From Marinomonas pontica (GTDB lineage Bacteria; Pseudomonadota; Gammaproteobacteria; Pseudomonadales; Marinomonadaceae), in the NCBI RefSeq assembly GCF_026191375.1, contig NZ_JAODTL010000061.1, positions 1 to 33,662 on the forward strand: 33,662 bases of DNA. The letters run 5' to 3'. The notes below the pieces were generated by a model, which made no database searches, was not told the origin of the DNA, and saw only the letters and a program-made list of their open reading frames with translations. Below are positions 1 to 10,778 of the stretch, in pieces. Every line of letters begins with the position of its first letter. Positions within the stretch are counted from its first letter, which is position 1. The translations under genes were made by a program, and so were the position numbers.

Positions 1-26
1 TTTAATTAATTTTGAAATTAATTAAA
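1..26. repeat. AT-only inverted repeat after ispH
   Basis: Positions 1-12 and 15-26 are perfect reverse complements (TTTAATTAATTT and its complement) with a two-base centre. It starts four bases after the ispH stop codon. With no G or C in the stem it would be a weak terminator, and it may continue beyond the window edge. The repeat itself is seen directly; any function is a guess. Confidence 0.4.
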
Positions 27-29
27 AAT

Positions 30-983
30 CTATCGAACCTCAACAATACGAAGTTCTTTCGGCATTGAGAAAGACACGTTCTCTTCTCTACCTTGTAATT
101 CTTGCGGAGCATCACCACCCTCTTTAATAAGGCGCTCAATCACTTCGTTAATCAAGACTTCTGGTGCAGACGCTCCAGCCGTAACCCCAACACTATCCAC
201 ATCCTGCAACCAAGCGGAGTCAATCTCGCTGGCATTATCAATTAAATACGCTTTTGCACCCATTCTCTGTGCTAATTCGCGAAGACGATTGGAGTTAGAG
301 CTATTAACAGAACCAACAACCAACACTAGCTTGGACTCTTCCGCCAAGGTTTTCACTGCGTCTTGACGATTTTGAGTGGCATAGCAAATATCGTCCTTTT
401 TAGGACCACTGATTTTCGGAAAGTACTGGCGCAGCGCATCAATAACAATCGATGTATCATCCATAGACAATGTCGTCTGCGTTACAAAAGCAAGACGCTC
501 AGGATTTTTAACTTTAAGAGCCTCGACATCTTCAGGACTTTCTACTAAATAAATAGCGCCACCCTGACGATTATCATACTGCCCCATCGTGCCTTCTACT
601 TCTGGATGTCCGTCATGACCGATTAAAATACACTCCATGCCATCTCGAGAGTAGCGTAAGACTTCTAAATGCACCTTTGTCACTAAAGGGCAAGTTGCAT
701 CAAAAACCTTCAAGCCACGATTGGTCGCTTCATCTCGAACCGCTTTTGATACACCATGCGCACTAAAAATAACAATATTATCGTCTGGCACTTGATCCAA
801 TTCATCAACAAACACAGCCCCGCGAGCTTTTAGTGACTCCACAACAAATTTATTGTGAACCACTTCATGACGAACATAAATTGGCGCCTCAAACAGATCC
901 AAGCAACGATTGACGATATCAATTGCTCTATCTACGCCGGCACAAAATCCTCTAGGGTTAGCAAGTTGAATCGCAAAACTCAT
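30..983 (-). CDS. ispH: 4-hydroxy-3-methylbut-2-enyl diphosphate reductase IspH
   Basis: Last enzyme of the MEP isoprenoid pathway: it reduces HMBPP to IPP and DMAPP in the cytoplasm using a [4Fe-4S] cluster. At 317 aa the length is usual. The three cluster cysteines are visible at C14 (in [12 protein letters not shown]), C98 (DATCPL) and C200 ([10 protein letters not shown]). The substrate-pocket residues H43, H76, H126 and E128 (in [11 protein letters not shown]) are also present. The ATG overlaps the fkpB stop as ATGA, so the two are translationally coupled. It is the last gene of the ribF-ileS-lspA-fkpB-ispH order familiar from E. coli and Pseudomonas. Confidence 0.97.
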   Translation of the reverse strand: MSFAIQLANPRGFCAGVDRAIDIVNRCLDLFEAPIYVRHEVVHNKFVVESLKARGAVFVDELDQVPDDNIVIFSAHGVSKAVRDEATNRGLKVFDATCPLVTKVHLEVLRYSRDGMECILIGHDGHPEVEGTMGQYDNRQGGAIYLVESPEDVEALKVKNPERLAFVTQTTLSMDDTSIVIDALRQYFPKISGPKKDDICYATQNRQDAVKTLAEESKLVLVVGSVNSSNSNRLRELAQRMGAKAYLIDNASEIDSAWLQDVDSVGVTAGASAPEVLINEVIERLIKEGGDAPQELQGREENVSFSMPKELRIVEVR

Positions 984-1414
984 GCAGCAACCTCTTCTAT
1001 AGCAACAACCTGAACGCGAAATGTTAATGTGCGGCCGGCCAACGGGTGGTTGAAATCTACCACGACTTCTTTTTCTCCAATCTCGGCAATCACACCTGGC
1101 AACTCGTTTTTGCTCATATCGGCAAATGACACCACCATGCCCTCTTCTAAATCCATAGAAAACTGGGAACGAGGCATACGCTGAATATTGCTTTGATTGT
1201 GCGCACCAAATGCTTTTTCTGGCGGCATACTATAGGAGGCTTCTTGACCTACCGACATTCCCAGCAACGCAAGTTCAAAGTCAGGCAACAAACTCCCATC
1301 ACCGAAAACAAAAGTCGCAGGCGCCTGAGAAAAGTTAGAATCAACAATTTGCCCATCTTCGAGAGACAGCTCAAAGTGCAAAGTGACTCGACTTGCGGAT
1401 GTAATTACATTCAT
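980..1414 (-). CDS. fkpB: FKBP-type peptidyl-prolyl isomerase, SlpA/FkpB type
   Basis: A 144 aa SlyD/SlpA-type isomerase that probably catalyses proline cis-trans isomerisation and acts as a chaperone in the cytoplasm. The split FKBP fold shows the N-terminal strand region ([19 protein letters not shown]), the core [16 protein letters not shown], and the insert-in-flap domain ending in the signature [14 protein letters not shown] near residues 118-131. It lacks the histidine-rich metal-binding tail of SlyD, which favours FkpB. Its stop overlaps the ispH start by four bases and its ATG shares one base with the lspA stop (TAATG), so all three are read from one message. Confidence 0.93.
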   Translation of the reverse strand: MNVITSASRVTLHFELSLEDGQIVDSNFSQAPATFVFGDGSLLPDFELALLGMSVGQEASYSMPPEKAFGAHNQSNIQRMPRSQFSMDLEEGMVVSFADMSKNELPGVIAEIGEKEVVVDFNHPLAGRTLTFRVQVVAIEEVAA

Positions 1415-1917
1415 TATTTTGCACCTTCCTGCTTTTTCGTCACAACACTTTCAAGCAGCATTAAAATCACACCAAGGGTAATTGCACTGTCCGCTAAGTT
1501 GAAGGCAGGAAAATACCAAGATTGCTGCCAATGAAACTGCAGAAAATCCACTACATGCCCATAAACCAAACGGTCATAAAGATTACCAACCGCACCACCC
1601 AAAATAAAAGTAAGAGCAAAGGACTCTAAGCGATTTGAATCGGCAATTTTAACCAAACGCCAGCTAATACCAACAACCACAGCGAATGCGATAAAAGAGA
1701 AGAACCAACGCTGCCATCCACCCGCTTGCGCAAGAAAACTAAAAGCAGCGCCCGTGTTGTATCTCAATGTCAGATCAAAGAATGGAAAAACAGCAATTTC
1801 TTGTCCATAGAATAAACTGGACTCAATAGCTTGTTTTGTTAGCCAATCCAAAACAAAAAGAATCAGAGCCAGCGCCCACCAGCGCTGAACTCGTTTCCAT
1901 ATAATCAAAGCCGTCAT
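1414..1917 (-). CDS. lspA: Lipoprotein signal peptidase II LspA
   Basis: An inner-membrane aspartyl peptidase that removes signal peptides from lipid-modified prolipoproteins. It is 167 aa with four predicted membrane segments (about residues 13-30, 70-87, 97-115 and 138-158). The catalytic aspartates are visible at D124 (GHVVDFLQF) and D143 (FNLADSAI), at the same numbers as in the well-studied enzymes. The conserved NTGAAFSF block lies at 54-61. It is coupled on both sides: TAATG overlap with the ileS stop upstream and with the fkpB start downstream. Confidence 0.97.
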   Translation of the reverse strand: MTALIIWKRVQRWWALALILFVLDWLTKQAIESSLFYGQEIAVFPFFDLTLRYNTGAAFSFLAQAGGWQRWFFSFIAFAVVVGISWRLVKIADSNRLESFALTFILGGAVGNLYDRLVYGHVVDFLQFHWQQSWYFPAFNLADSAITLGVILMLLESVVTKKQEGAK

Positions 1918-4739
1918 TAAGCGTAAAGGCGCTGTTCACCTTCCCCGTCAGGCAAGTTAGCAATGCAACGATCGCACAATTCTGGATGCGCAGCTCGTTT
2001 ACCCACTTCTTCACGATGATGCCAGCAACGTACACATTTAGTGAACTTACTTAGCTCGACAGTCACTTTAAGGCCATCAAGATCTGTTGCTACAGCATCG
2101 TCACCTGCTTGAGACAATGGCAACACCTTCACATCAGAAGCAATCAAAACAAAGCGCAGTTCTTGATCAAGGCGATTCAATGTTGCTTGCAAAGCATCAT
2201 CACAATAAAGTGTGATTTCAGCACTTAAGCTCGCTTTCATTTTACCTTCGCTTCGTGCCGCTTCTAATACTTTATTCGTCGCCACTTTAGCTTCAAGAAC
2301 TTGCTTCCAAAATTCACGCCCCATTGGCTCATCACCAGATAGTTCTTCTAGGCCTTCGTACCATGTTTCCAAGAAAACAGACTCGCCACGCTCACCTGGT
2401 AATGTTTGCCAGATCTCATCGGCCGTAAAGCTCAAGATAGGTGCAATCCAACGAGAGAAGGCTTCCATCACATGATACAGAGCCGTCTGCGCAGAACGAC
2501 GCGCCAAGCTGTCTTCTTGCGTTGTGTACTGACGGTCTTTGATGACATCCAGATAGAATCCACCCAAATCCACTGAACAGAAGTTTTGAATTTTCTGATT
2601 CACCGTATGGAATTGATATTCGTTGTACGCCGTGTTCAATTCTTTTTGCAACAAAGCAGCACGATCCACAATCCAACGATCCAATGCAATCATGTCTTTA
2701 GAAGACACCATATCCGTCGCTGGATTAAAGCCGTTCAAGTTCGCCATCATGAAGCGCGCCGTATTGCGAATACGACGATAAGAATCCGCCACACGTTTAA
2801 GGATCTCATCAGACACCGTCATTTCAGTGGTGTAATCGGTTGCTGCAACCCACAGACGAATGATATCCGCACCCAACGTGTCCATCACTTTCTGAGGCGA
2901 CAATACGTTGCCCAAAGACTTCGACATTTTGCGACCATCGCCATCGACAGTAAAACCGTGTGTCAGCACTTGTTTATACGGTGGCACCCCACGAATCGCG
3001 ATAGACGTTTTTAACGAAGACTGGAACCAGCCACGATGCTGATCTGAACCTTCTAGGTACAAATCGGCAGGGAAGTTCAATTCGTCACGCTGATCGATAA
3101 CAGAATAATGCGTCACACCAGAGTCAAACCAAACATCCAGCGTATCCGTAACCTTGCTGTACTTTTCAGCATCCGCACCCAACAACTCTTCTGCTTCCAT
3201 CTCAAACCAAGCGTCGATGCCTTCCACTTCGATTCGCTTGGCGACTTCTTCGATCAAACGCGGTGTTTCAGGATGAAGCTCTTGCGTTTCTTTATTGATA
3301 AACAGCGCAATCGGCACACCCCAAGTACGCTGACGAGACACACACCAGTCAGGGCTGTTATTCAACATCCCTTCCATGCGGTTTTGCCCCCAACTTGGTA
3401 CCCACTTCACACCTTCAACAGCATGCTTGGCAGCATCCAACAAACCTTCTTTGGTCATACTGATAAACCACTGCGGCGTCGCGCGAAAGATCAGTGGCGT
3501 TTTAGTGCGCCAGCAATGTGGGTAACTATGAAAGATCTTAGACTCAAACACCAAAGCGTTATTATGATTTAGCGCTTCGAGTACCGCACCATCTACCTTG
3601 TAGACGTGTAAACCAGCAAACTCACCAGCCGCATCGGAATAAACACCGTTATCTTGAACAAGATTGATTGTACCTATGCCATTTTCACGACCCACATTAA
3701 AGTCGTCTACGCCATGGTCTGGTGCCGTATGAACGCAGCCAGTACCCGCTTCCGTTGTTACGTGCTCACCCAAAATAACGGGAATATCGCGTTCTAGGAA
3801 CGGGTGATTCAATACCGTACCCGCTAATTCAGCGCCCACTGCACGACCAACAATACGGAAATCTGCCACACCATAGCGAGACATCACACCTTCAACCATG
3901 TCTTCAGCAACAATCAAGCGCTCTTTGCCCAAGCCCATATCGACTTCAACTAACGCATAGTTAAATTCAGGGTGTACAGAGACCGCTTGACTCGCAGGAA
4001 GCGTCCAAGGCGTGGTTGTCCAAATAACAACAGAAACCTTACCTTCACCTTCCACATCAGAAAACTTCGACAATAAAGCCGCTTCGTCTTGAGGCGCATA
4101 ACGCACATCCAAAGACAAAGACGTTTTATCTTGGTATTCCACTTCCGCTTCCGCCAAAGCAGAACCGCCAACCACGCTCCAGTAAACTGGCTTAAAGCCT
4201 TTCACCAAATGACCGTTTTCAGCGATTTTGCCTAAAGCACGAACAATGTTCGCTTCCGTTTGGAAGTTCATGGTCAGATAAGGATTTTCCCAATCCCCCA
4301 TCACACCCAAACGGATAAAGTCTTTTTTCTGCTCTTCGATTTGCGAATAAGCGTATTCACGGCATTTCGCGCGAAACTCTTTAAACGAAACTTTATCACC
4401 CGCTTTACCGATCAGCTGCTCAACTTTGTGTTCGATTGGCAAGCCATGGCAATCCCAACCCGGAATATAAGGCGCATCAAAACCACTGACGGTTTTGGAT
4501 TTAACAATAATATCTTTGAGGATTTTGTTAACCGCGTGACCAATGTGAATACTACCGTTTGCGTATGGAGGACCATCATGAAGGACAAAAGACTTACGCC
4601 CTTTGCTCACTTCGCGCACCTTGTTGTACAGATCCATATCCTGCCAACGCTTCAGCATTGCAGGTTCACGTTTTGCCAAATCTCCACGCATAGGGAAATC
4701 AGTATCAGGCAAATTCAGTGTCGGTTTATAATCACTCAT
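1917..4739 (-). CDS. ileS: Isoleucyl-tRNA synthetase
   Basis: Class I aminoacyl-tRNA synthetase that charges tRNA-Ile and edits valine. With the start chosen here it is 940 aa, the usual size. HIGH is at 65-68 in [12 protein letters not shown], and the KMSKS loop is in [11 protein letters not shown]. The editing-domain block [12 protein letters not shown] is present. The C-terminal zinc site is CVRC...CDRC. I chose the ATG giving [11 protein letters not shown] because family members begin there; a GAGG lies 15 bases upstream. A TTG 21 bases earlier (4760) keeps the frame but adds residues not seen in the family. It starts 32 bases after ribF and overlaps lspA by one base. Confidence 0.97.
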   Translation of the reverse strand: MSDYKPTLNLPDTDFPMRGDLAKREPAMLKRWQDMDLYNKVREVSKGRKSFVLHDGPPYANGSIHIGHAVNKILKDIIVKSKTVSGFDAPYIPGWDCHGLPIEHKVEQLIGKAGDKVSFKEFRAKCREYAYSQIEEQKKDFIRLGVMGDWENPYLTMNFQTEANIVRALGKIAENGHLVKGFKPVYWSVVGGSALAEAEVEYQDKTSLSLDVRYAPQDEAALLSKFSDVEGEGKVSVVIWTTTPWTLPASQAVSVHPEFNYALVEVDMGLGKERLIVAEDMVEGVMSRYGVADFRIVGRAVGAELAGTVLNHPFLERDIPVILGEHVTTEAGTGCVHTAPDHGVDDFNVGRENGIGTINLVQDNGVYSDAAGEFAGLHVYKVDGAVLEALNHNNALVFESKIFHSYPHCWRTKTPLIFRATPQWFISMTKEGLLDAAKHAVEGVKWVPSWGQNRMEGMLNNSPDWCVSRQRTWGVPIALFINKETQELHPETPRLIEEVAKRIEVEGIDAWFEMEAEELLGADAEKYSKVTDTLDVWFDSGVTHYSVIDQRDELNFPADLYLEGSDQHRGWFQSSLKTSIAIRGVPPYKQVLTHGFTVDGDGRKMSKSLGNVLSPQKVMDTLGADIIRLWVAATDYTTEMTVSDEILKRVADSYRRIRNTARFMMANLNGFNPATDMVSSKDMIALDRWIVDRAALLQKELNTAYNEYQFHTVNQKIQNFCSVDLGGFYLDVIKDRQYTTQEDSLARRSAQTALYHVMEAFSRWIAPILSFTADEIWQTLPGERGESVFLETWYEGLEELSGDEPMGREFWKQVLEAKVATNKVLEAARSEGKMKASLSAEITLYCDDALQATLNRLDQELRFVLIASDVKVLPLSQAGDDAVATDLDGLKVTVELSKFTKCVRCWHHREEVGKRAAHPELCDRCIANLPDGEGEQRLYA

Positions 4740-4771
4740 GGTTTTTCGATTTATCCTCAAAGATCATCTTT

Positions 4772-5702
4772 TCACTGATTAGCAAAAAAGCGTAACGCTT
4801 CTTCTTTATCACATTGAATTTGTGTTTCCAGCTCACTTAAGCCAGCCATTTTTCGCTCTGCCCTAATAAACTGACAGAAAGTCACCTGCACATACTTATC
4901 GTACAAATCACCATTAAAATCTAACAAGTGCACTTCCAAAACAGGAGTTTTCCCCTGAACGGTTGGTCGCACACCGATATTCGCAACCCCATCGTGTGAC
5001 ACACCGTCCACCAAAAAGGTAACCGCATACACCCCAGACAAGGCCGACTTAACGCCTTTAAGGTGGACATTCGCAGTCGGAAAACCCAGTTTTCGTCCCA
5101 ACTGCTGCCCATGAACCACTCGACCACTCAATGTGACCGAATGCCCCATATTCATTTGCGCGGCCGCAATATCGCCGTTTTCTAGCGACTGCCTAACCAC
5201 CGTACTACTAATTCGCTCGCCCACCGCATTCAGCACCGAGGGAGTATTCTCCACGTCAAAGCCCTGCTGGTTGCCAAACTCTTGTAGGTAATAAAAGTCA
5301 CCCTGTCGATCACAGCCAAAGCGAAAATCATCACCAACCACCAAATGCTTTACTGACAAACCGTCCAATAAAATCTGCTGACAAAATGCCTGTGCATTCA
5401 ATTGCTGCAACTTGGGGTTAAAAGGCATACAAAGAGACATAGTCAATGCCTTGCCCCTCCAGCAACTTCACCTTATCTCGCAAACGACCAATACGACCGG
5501 GCGCAGATTCAGGAGAAAAAAACTCTCGTGGCTGAGGCTCAAAAATCATAATACCGGCCGGCGAATGATACTGCTTAGCCAAGGCTTTTACGCGAGCCAA
5601 TATAGCACTGTGCCCTAAATGAACACCGTCAAAATTCCCTATCGTCAGCACACACTCTTTATGCTTTGAACGGATATTATGAATACCGCGAATTAACTCC
5701 AT
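4772..5702 (-). pseudogene. ribF: Riboflavin kinase / FAD synthetase RibF, interrupted by an apparent +1 frameshift
   Basis: A bifunctional enzyme that makes FMN and FAD. The N-terminal half reads from ATG 5702 with the nucleotidyltransferase signature TIGNFDGVHLGH and FEPQPREFF. It stops after 94 codons at a TAA (5418-5420). The kinase half continues in another frame through 4772, with VGDDFRFG, RISSTVVRQ and the riboflavin kinase motif GRKLGFPTANV. Dropping one T from the four-T run (plus-strand A run 5420-5423) joins the frames into about 309 aa, the normal family length (E. coli 313). Nothing else is damaged. RibF is normally essential, so a sequence error, a recent mutation or frameshifted translation must explain this. 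A TTG at 5446 could start the second half, but it would lack the first domain. Confidence 0.85.
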
Positions 5703-5750
5703 AGAACCCCGTACAAAACAATTAAACCCAGCGTCGAAAAAATATCATGG

Positions 5751-5756
5751 ATTATA
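5751..5756 (-). promoter_or_regulatory. Candidate extended -10 promoter for ribF operon
   Basis: On the minus strand this reads TATAAT within TGCTATATAAT, about 50 bases before the ribF ATG. A TG precedes the overlapping TATATA with one base between, which fits an extended -10; I see no good -35. It lies in the 128-base gap between murJ and ribF. The same gap holds a 6-bp hairpin (5789-5794 with 5800-5805) that has no U-run, so it does not look like a terminator. Confidence 0.4.
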
Positions 5757-5830
5757 TAGCAGTTAACCTAATGACGGTAGGCCAGAACTTGCACAAGCAG
5801 TGCAAACCACAAATCAACCCAAGATCACAG

Positions 5831-7398
5831 TCAATGCTTCAAAATAGAAGGACGCAACCCTGCAACAGCCGCCACCGCCACATACACAAACACACCAGTA
5901 ACCACCACAAACAAGGTATACCCCGCCCTAGTTACATCGGCCATCTGAGTCCATTGCCACCCTTGAATAAGAAACAGATACAAACACACACCCAACGCAA
6001 AAGTCGCACTGATCAATATGCGCAATAAGCGCCCCCATTGAACAGAAAACACATGATGTTGCTGTTTATACAAACCACGCCACAACAAAAAAGCATTCAA
6101 ACCGGCTGAAAGACTGGTCGCCAACGCCAAACCCACATGCCCCAACGGCCACACCAAAATCAAATTCAGCACCATATTCGACACCATGGCAATAATACCG
6201 ATACGCACAGGCGTCTTCGTGTCTTGCCTTGCATAATAGCCAGGAGCCAACACCTTAATCAGCATCATAAACACCAAGCCCAACGAATACGCCTGCAAAC
6301 TCTGCGCCGCCATTTGCACGTCATTCACCGTCAGCTCACCGCGATAAAAAATCGTCGCAATCAAAGGCTCTGCCAACATAAACAAAGCAAGAGAAGACGG
6401 AACAGCGATCAACAATAAAATGCGTAATGCCCAATCCAACGTCTCAGAAAATCTAGATGACTCACCACCAGAAAAGCTACGAGACAACGAAGGCAAAATC
6501 ACCGTACTGATCGCAATCGCAAAAATACCCAACGGCAGCTCATACAATCGATCAGACAAATACAGCCAAGTAATACTGCCTGTTTGAAGAAAAGAGGCCA
6601 AAACCGTATCCAACAGCAAATTAATCTGACTGACCGACACCCCAAACAATGCCGGCCCCATCAAAAGCAAAATCCGCTTCACCCCCGGATGACGAAAACC
6701 CAACGTCGGCAAAGGCAGAAGACGCAGTCGAGCCAGAAACGGCACCTGAAACATCAATTGAATCAACCCTGCGAAAAACACCCCCACGCCACAGCCGTTT
6801 CAGCCTGTGCCGCCGTACGCGCAAAAAACACCGTCGCAACGATAAGCGAGATATTTAAAAAAATAGGGGTTATGGCCGGTACCGCGTATTCGCCGTGGGC
6901 ATTTAATATCCCTCCAGCCAACGCCGTTAAAGAAATAAACATCAAATAAGGGAAAGTAATCACCAACAAATTTGATGCCAACGCCGCCTGACCATCGTCT
7001 CCCGCAAAACCCGGAGCAAAAACGTACACTACCCACGGCGCGCACACCATAAACAAGACAGTAATGCACAACAAAACCAACGCAAGAGAACCCGACACCG
7101 CTGAAATAAGCGCGCGCACCTCTTCCTTACTCTCTTTGACACGATATTCACTCAACACAGGAACAAAGGCTTGTGCAAACGCGCCCTCTGCAAATAAGCG
7201 TCGAAAAAAATTAGGGATTTTAAAAGCAACGTAAAACGCATCCGCACTGCCGCTTGCGCCCAAGACATACGCTAACGCTGCGTCTCTCACCAACCCAAGA
7301 ATACGAGAAAGAAAGGTACAAATAGAAACCAGGACACCAGAACGCAATAAAGACAAAGACTTAGGCTCTTTATTAGCGGTGATCTTTTTTTCAGACAT
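5831..7398 (-). pseudogene. murJ: Lipid II flippase MurJ (MviN), interrupted by an apparent one-base deletion
   Basis: A polytopic inner-membrane protein of the MOP superfamily that moves lipid II across the membrane for peptidoglycan synthesis. The N-terminal part starts at ATG 7398 (SRILGLVRD, FRRLFAEGAFAQAFVPV) and runs out at a TGA after 211 codons. The C-terminal part (MGPALFGVSVSQINLLLDT, KVLAPGYYARQDTKTPVRI) continues in the next frame from about 6787. Adding one G to the five-G run (plus-strand C run 6781-6785) gives ...AVAWGVFFAGLIQ... and a 522 aa protein of normal length (E. coli 511). No other damage is seen and MurJ is usually essential. The ATG has only a weak ribosome binding site. 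The gene lies divergent from rpsT, as in Pseudomonas. Confidence 0.85.
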
Positions 7399-7496
7399 AA
7401 GAAATTACGACTTAGACAATAGACATATGCGCCAAGAATAACACCTGCCGCTACTACAGCGCAGCCAAATATATACGCTCATTTGATTAATTTTTG

Positions 7497-7534
7497 TATA
7501 ATAGGGTTGTGACTGCGCTAAAAACTGGTAAAAT
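7497..7534 (+). promoter_or_regulatory. rpsT promoter region, possibly two promoters
   Basis: TTGTGA at 7507-7512, a 16-base spacer and TAAAAT at 7529-7534 form a sigma-70-like promoter. TG at 7526-7527 makes it an extended -10 (TGgTAAAAT). Just upstream a perfect TATAAT at 7497-7502 suggests a second promoter, though its -35 is poor. E. coli rpsT also has tandem promoters. The leader to the start codon would be about 85-120 bases. Confidence 0.55.
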
Positions 7535-7574
7535 CCGCCGCGAGATTTCAAAGTTAAAACTTGACATTAATTTC

Positions 7575-7599
7575 ATGACACAGCACAGTGCTGGGTCAT
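7575..7599 (+). promoter_or_regulatory. Inverted repeat in the rpsT leader
   Basis: ATGAC-A-CAGCAC pairs with GTGCTG-G-GTCAT around a single central A (7587): 5 and 6 bp arms broken by one A/G mismatch. It ends about 15 bases before the AAAGGAG ribosome binding site of rpsT. It could be an RNA hairpin that affects translation or a protein-binding palindrome. The symmetry is seen; the role is inferred. Ribosomal protein S20 is known to repress its own mRNA in E. coli, which makes a leader control element plausible. Confidence 0.45.
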
Positions 7600-7628
7600 T
7601 ACTTATTCCAAATTAAAGGAGCCAGACC

Positions 7629-7892
7629 GTGGCAAATTCCGCCGGTTCAAAAAAACGCGCGCGCCAAGCAATCAAAAGCCGCGCTCACAATGGTAGCCTT
7701 CGTTCAATGGTTCGCACATACTTGAAAAAAGTAGATGCAGCTATCGAAGCAGGCAATCAAGCTGACGCACAAGCAGCTTACGTTCTAGCAACTTCTAAGC
7801 TAGACAAAGCCGCTGACAAAGGCCTATATCACAAAAACAAAGCTGCTCGCCATAAGAGCCGCTTGAGTGCTAAAATCAAAGCACTGGCCTAA
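7629..7892 (+). CDS. rpsT: 30S ribosomal protein S20
   Basis: An 87 aa basic, helical primary 16S-binding protein. The sequence ([18 protein letters not shown]..., ending [20 protein letters not shown]) is typical S20. The start is GTG at 7629, seven bases after AAAGGAG. E. coli rpsT uses the rare UUG start, linked there to autogenous control, so a non-ATG start fits the family. It is transcribed alone, divergent from murJ, and closed by a strong terminator right after the stop. Confidence 0.97.
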   Translation: MANSAGSKKRARQAIKSRAHNGSLRSMVRTYLKKVDAAIEAGNQADAQAAYVLATSKLDKAADKGLYHKNKAARHKSRLSAKIKALA

Positions 7893-7900
7893 TACCTATA

Positions 7901-7927
7901 AAAAAACCGGCAAACGCCGGTTTTTTT
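7901..7927. terminator. Bidirectional intrinsic terminator between rpsT and dgkA
   Basis: CCGGC (7907-7911), loop AAAC, GCCGG (7916-7920), flanked by six A and seven T that extend the pairing. It works as a Rho-independent terminator in both directions and serves convergent rpsT and dgkA. Confidence 0.9.
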
Positions 7928-7956
7928 ATGTCTTGCAAAACTCCGACTGCGCCATT

Positions 7957-8319
7957 CTACCCCAGTAACACCACCAGCCAAACAACAGCAGCCAACGCCA
8001 AAGCCAACATCACCGCTGCAGAACCCAAGTCCTTAGCGCGACCAGACAATTCATGATGCTCATGACTGATTCTATCAACCACAGCTTCAACGCTGGAGTT
8101 TAGCGTCTCAACGATCAACACCATACCCACTGAAAAAATCAGCACCGCACGCTCTAGCCCCGTATCACCAAGCCAAATCGCAAAAGGCAAAGCAACCAAA
8201 AATAAGAAAAACTCTTGGCGAAAAGCCGCTTCATGCTTCCATTGAGCCCGCAAACCTTGATATGAATATTTTGACGCACTTAACACGCGCTCTAGACCTG
8301 CTTTACCCGGCTTCGCCAT
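7957..8319 (-). CDS. dgkA: Diacylglycerol kinase DgkA
   Basis: A small inner-membrane kinase, 120 aa, that phosphorylates diacylglycerol to phosphatidic acid. In E. coli this recycles the diacylglycerol left by osmoregulated glucan synthesis. It has three membrane helices (about 35-50, 56-72 and 99-118). The active-site signature VETLNSSVEAVVDRI holds E71, N74 and E78, matching E69, N72 and E76 of the E. coli enzyme; RAKDLGSAAV follows. AAGGGG lies five bases before the ATG. It sits 11 bases after proB and is probably cotranscribed with it; the phosphatidate product links it loosely to the acyltransferases further along. Confidence 0.95.
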   Translation of the reverse strand: MAKPGKAGLERVLSASKYSYQGLRAQWKHEAAFRQEFFLFLVALPFAIWLGDTGLERAVLIFSVGMVLIVETLNSSVEAVVDRISHEHHELSGRAKDLGSAAVMLALALAAVVWLVVLLG

Positions 8320-8330
8320 AACAACCCCTT

Positions 8331-9449
8331 TTAAATAATAACCAAATCATCGCGATGAATAAGCTCAGGCTCACCTTTGTAACCCAAAATATCACCAATA
8401 TTGGACGACGCCTGACCAAGCAACTTAAGCGTCTCTGCCACACTGTAGTTCACTAATCCGCGAGCAACCAAACCACCTTGCAGATCAACACAAAGCACCA
8501 TATCACCACGAGAGAAAGTCCCTTGTGCATCCCTTACACCGACCGGCAAGAGGCTCGTACCTTCTTTGCGCAGCGCCTTCACAGCACCGTCATCCAAAAT
8601 CAACGCGCCACGACTCTTCAAATGCCCAGCCAACCACTGCTTGCGTGCCGCCACCCGACCATGCTCCGGCTGCAACCACGTTCCCAGCAATTCACCTGAT
8701 GCCACTCGAGTAATCACACTTTCCTCACGGCCAGAAGCAATTAAAGTGTCTGCTCCAGATCGCGCCGCCAAGCGTGCTGCACGCACTTTCGTTAGCATTC
8801 CACCGCTGCCCAATACACCAGCACCGCCACTTGCCATGGACTCCAAACGCTCATCCGATGCTGAAATATGCGATATTAATGTTGCATCTTGATGATCACG
8901 TGGATTTTTATCAAACAAACCGTGCTGATCCGTCAAAATAATCAGCACATCCGCTTCCACTAAGTTCGCAACCAACGCCCCTAGCGTGTCGTTATCGCCA
9001 AAACGAATCTCATCGGTTACAACCGTGTCGTTTTCATTAACAATGGGTACAACCCCAAAACCAAGCAGCGTACGCAATGAAGATCGTGCGTTTAAGTAGC
9101 GGCGTCGGTTAGACAAGTCATCATGGGTCAGCAAAATTTGCGCAGTACATAAACCATGTTTCTCAAAATGAGATTCATACACTCCCACCAGCTCCATTTG
9201 ACCAACGGCTGCGGCCGCCTGAAGCTCATTAACCTGAGTGGGGCGAGAAGAAAAACCAAGACGCTTCATGCCAGCCGCAATAGAACCAGAAGACACCAAT
9301 ACAACTTCCTTACCTTGCGCTCGCAATTCAGCAATTTGAGCAACCCAAAGACCAATACGAGCAACATCCAACCCTTGCCCATCATTCGTCAATAATGCAC
9401 TGCCGATCTTAACAACGACACGTTGCGCCTTCGCTATTTTCTCTCGCAT
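8331..9449 (-). CDS. proB: Glutamate 5-kinase ProB
   Basis: First enzyme of proline synthesis: phosphorylates glutamate to glutamyl-5-phosphate. It has an amino acid kinase domain ([11 protein letters not shown] near the start, [50 protein letters not shown]) followed by a C-terminal PUA domain from about residue 275 ([13 protein letters not shown]...SLLPVGV). The length is 372 aa with this start. I chose ATG 9449 (MREKIAKAQ) because it matches the family N-terminus as I recall it. ATG 9455 and GTG/TTG at 9473/9476 are in frame, and none has a strong ribosome binding site. It follows obgE closely, a usual arrangement in gammaproteobacteria. Confidence 0.95.
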   Translation of the reverse strand: MREKIAKAQRVVVKIGSALLTNDGQGLDVARIGLWVAQIAELRAQGKEVVLVSSGSIAAGMKRLGFSSRPTQVNELQAAAAVGQMELVGVYESHFEKHGLCTAQILLTHDDLSNRRRYLNARSSLRTLLGFGVVPIVNENDTVVTDEIRFGDNDTLGALVANLVEADVLIILTDQHGLFDKNPRDHQDATLISHISASDERLESMASGGAGVLGSGGMLTKVRAARLAARSGADTLIASGREESVITRVASGELLGTWLQPEHGRVAARKQWLAGHLKSRGALILDDGAVKALRKEGTSLLPVGVRDAQGTFSRGDMVLCVDLQGGLVARGLVNYSVAETLKLLGQASSNIGDILGYKGEPELIHRDDLVII

Positions 9450-9481
9450 TTCCATGATACTGCTTTTTCCCACCAATCAGA

Positions 9482-10681
<1,200 letters not shown>

Positions 10682-10714
10682 TCATAGGTGGATTATCAGA
10701 ATCAACAAACTCTG

Positions 10715-10720
10715 ATTATA
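10715..10720 (-). promoter_or_regulatory. Possible -10 element for obgE-proB-dgkA
   Basis: The minus strand reads TATAAT about 45 bases before the obgE GTG and just after the rpmA terminator, where a promoter is expected. No convincing -35 is seen because the terminator stem occupies that place. A small inverted repeat (ATCAGA 10695-10700 with TCTGAT 10711-10716) lies next to it. Confidence 0.3.
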
Positions 10721-10730
10721 GAATTCTTCC

Positions 10731-10761
10731 AAAAAAAGCCCCGCGTCGCGGAGCTTTTTTT
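10731..10761 (-). terminator. Intrinsic terminator after rplU-rpmA
   Basis: On the minus strand GCTCCG and CGGGGC pair around CGACG (one G-U pair), followed by seven U. It lies 18 bases beyond the rpmA stop. The A-run on the other side makes it potentially bidirectional. Confidence 0.88.
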
Positions 10762-10778
10762 AAGTTTTTAGTAAGCGA

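Noticed and set aside
2586..3572. Long open frames on the plus strand opposite ileS (142 and 154 aa), and another at 4260-4778
   Set aside because: They are exactly antisense to a strongly conserved gene, are rich in His/Arg as expected from reverse-complement codons, and show no recognisable domain or ribosome binding site.
6763..6800. Programmed -1 frameshift signal in murJ
   Set aside because: The five-G run is not in the heptamer phase needed for tandem tRNA slippage, and no following stem or pseudoknot is evident; deletion or base-calling error is simpler.
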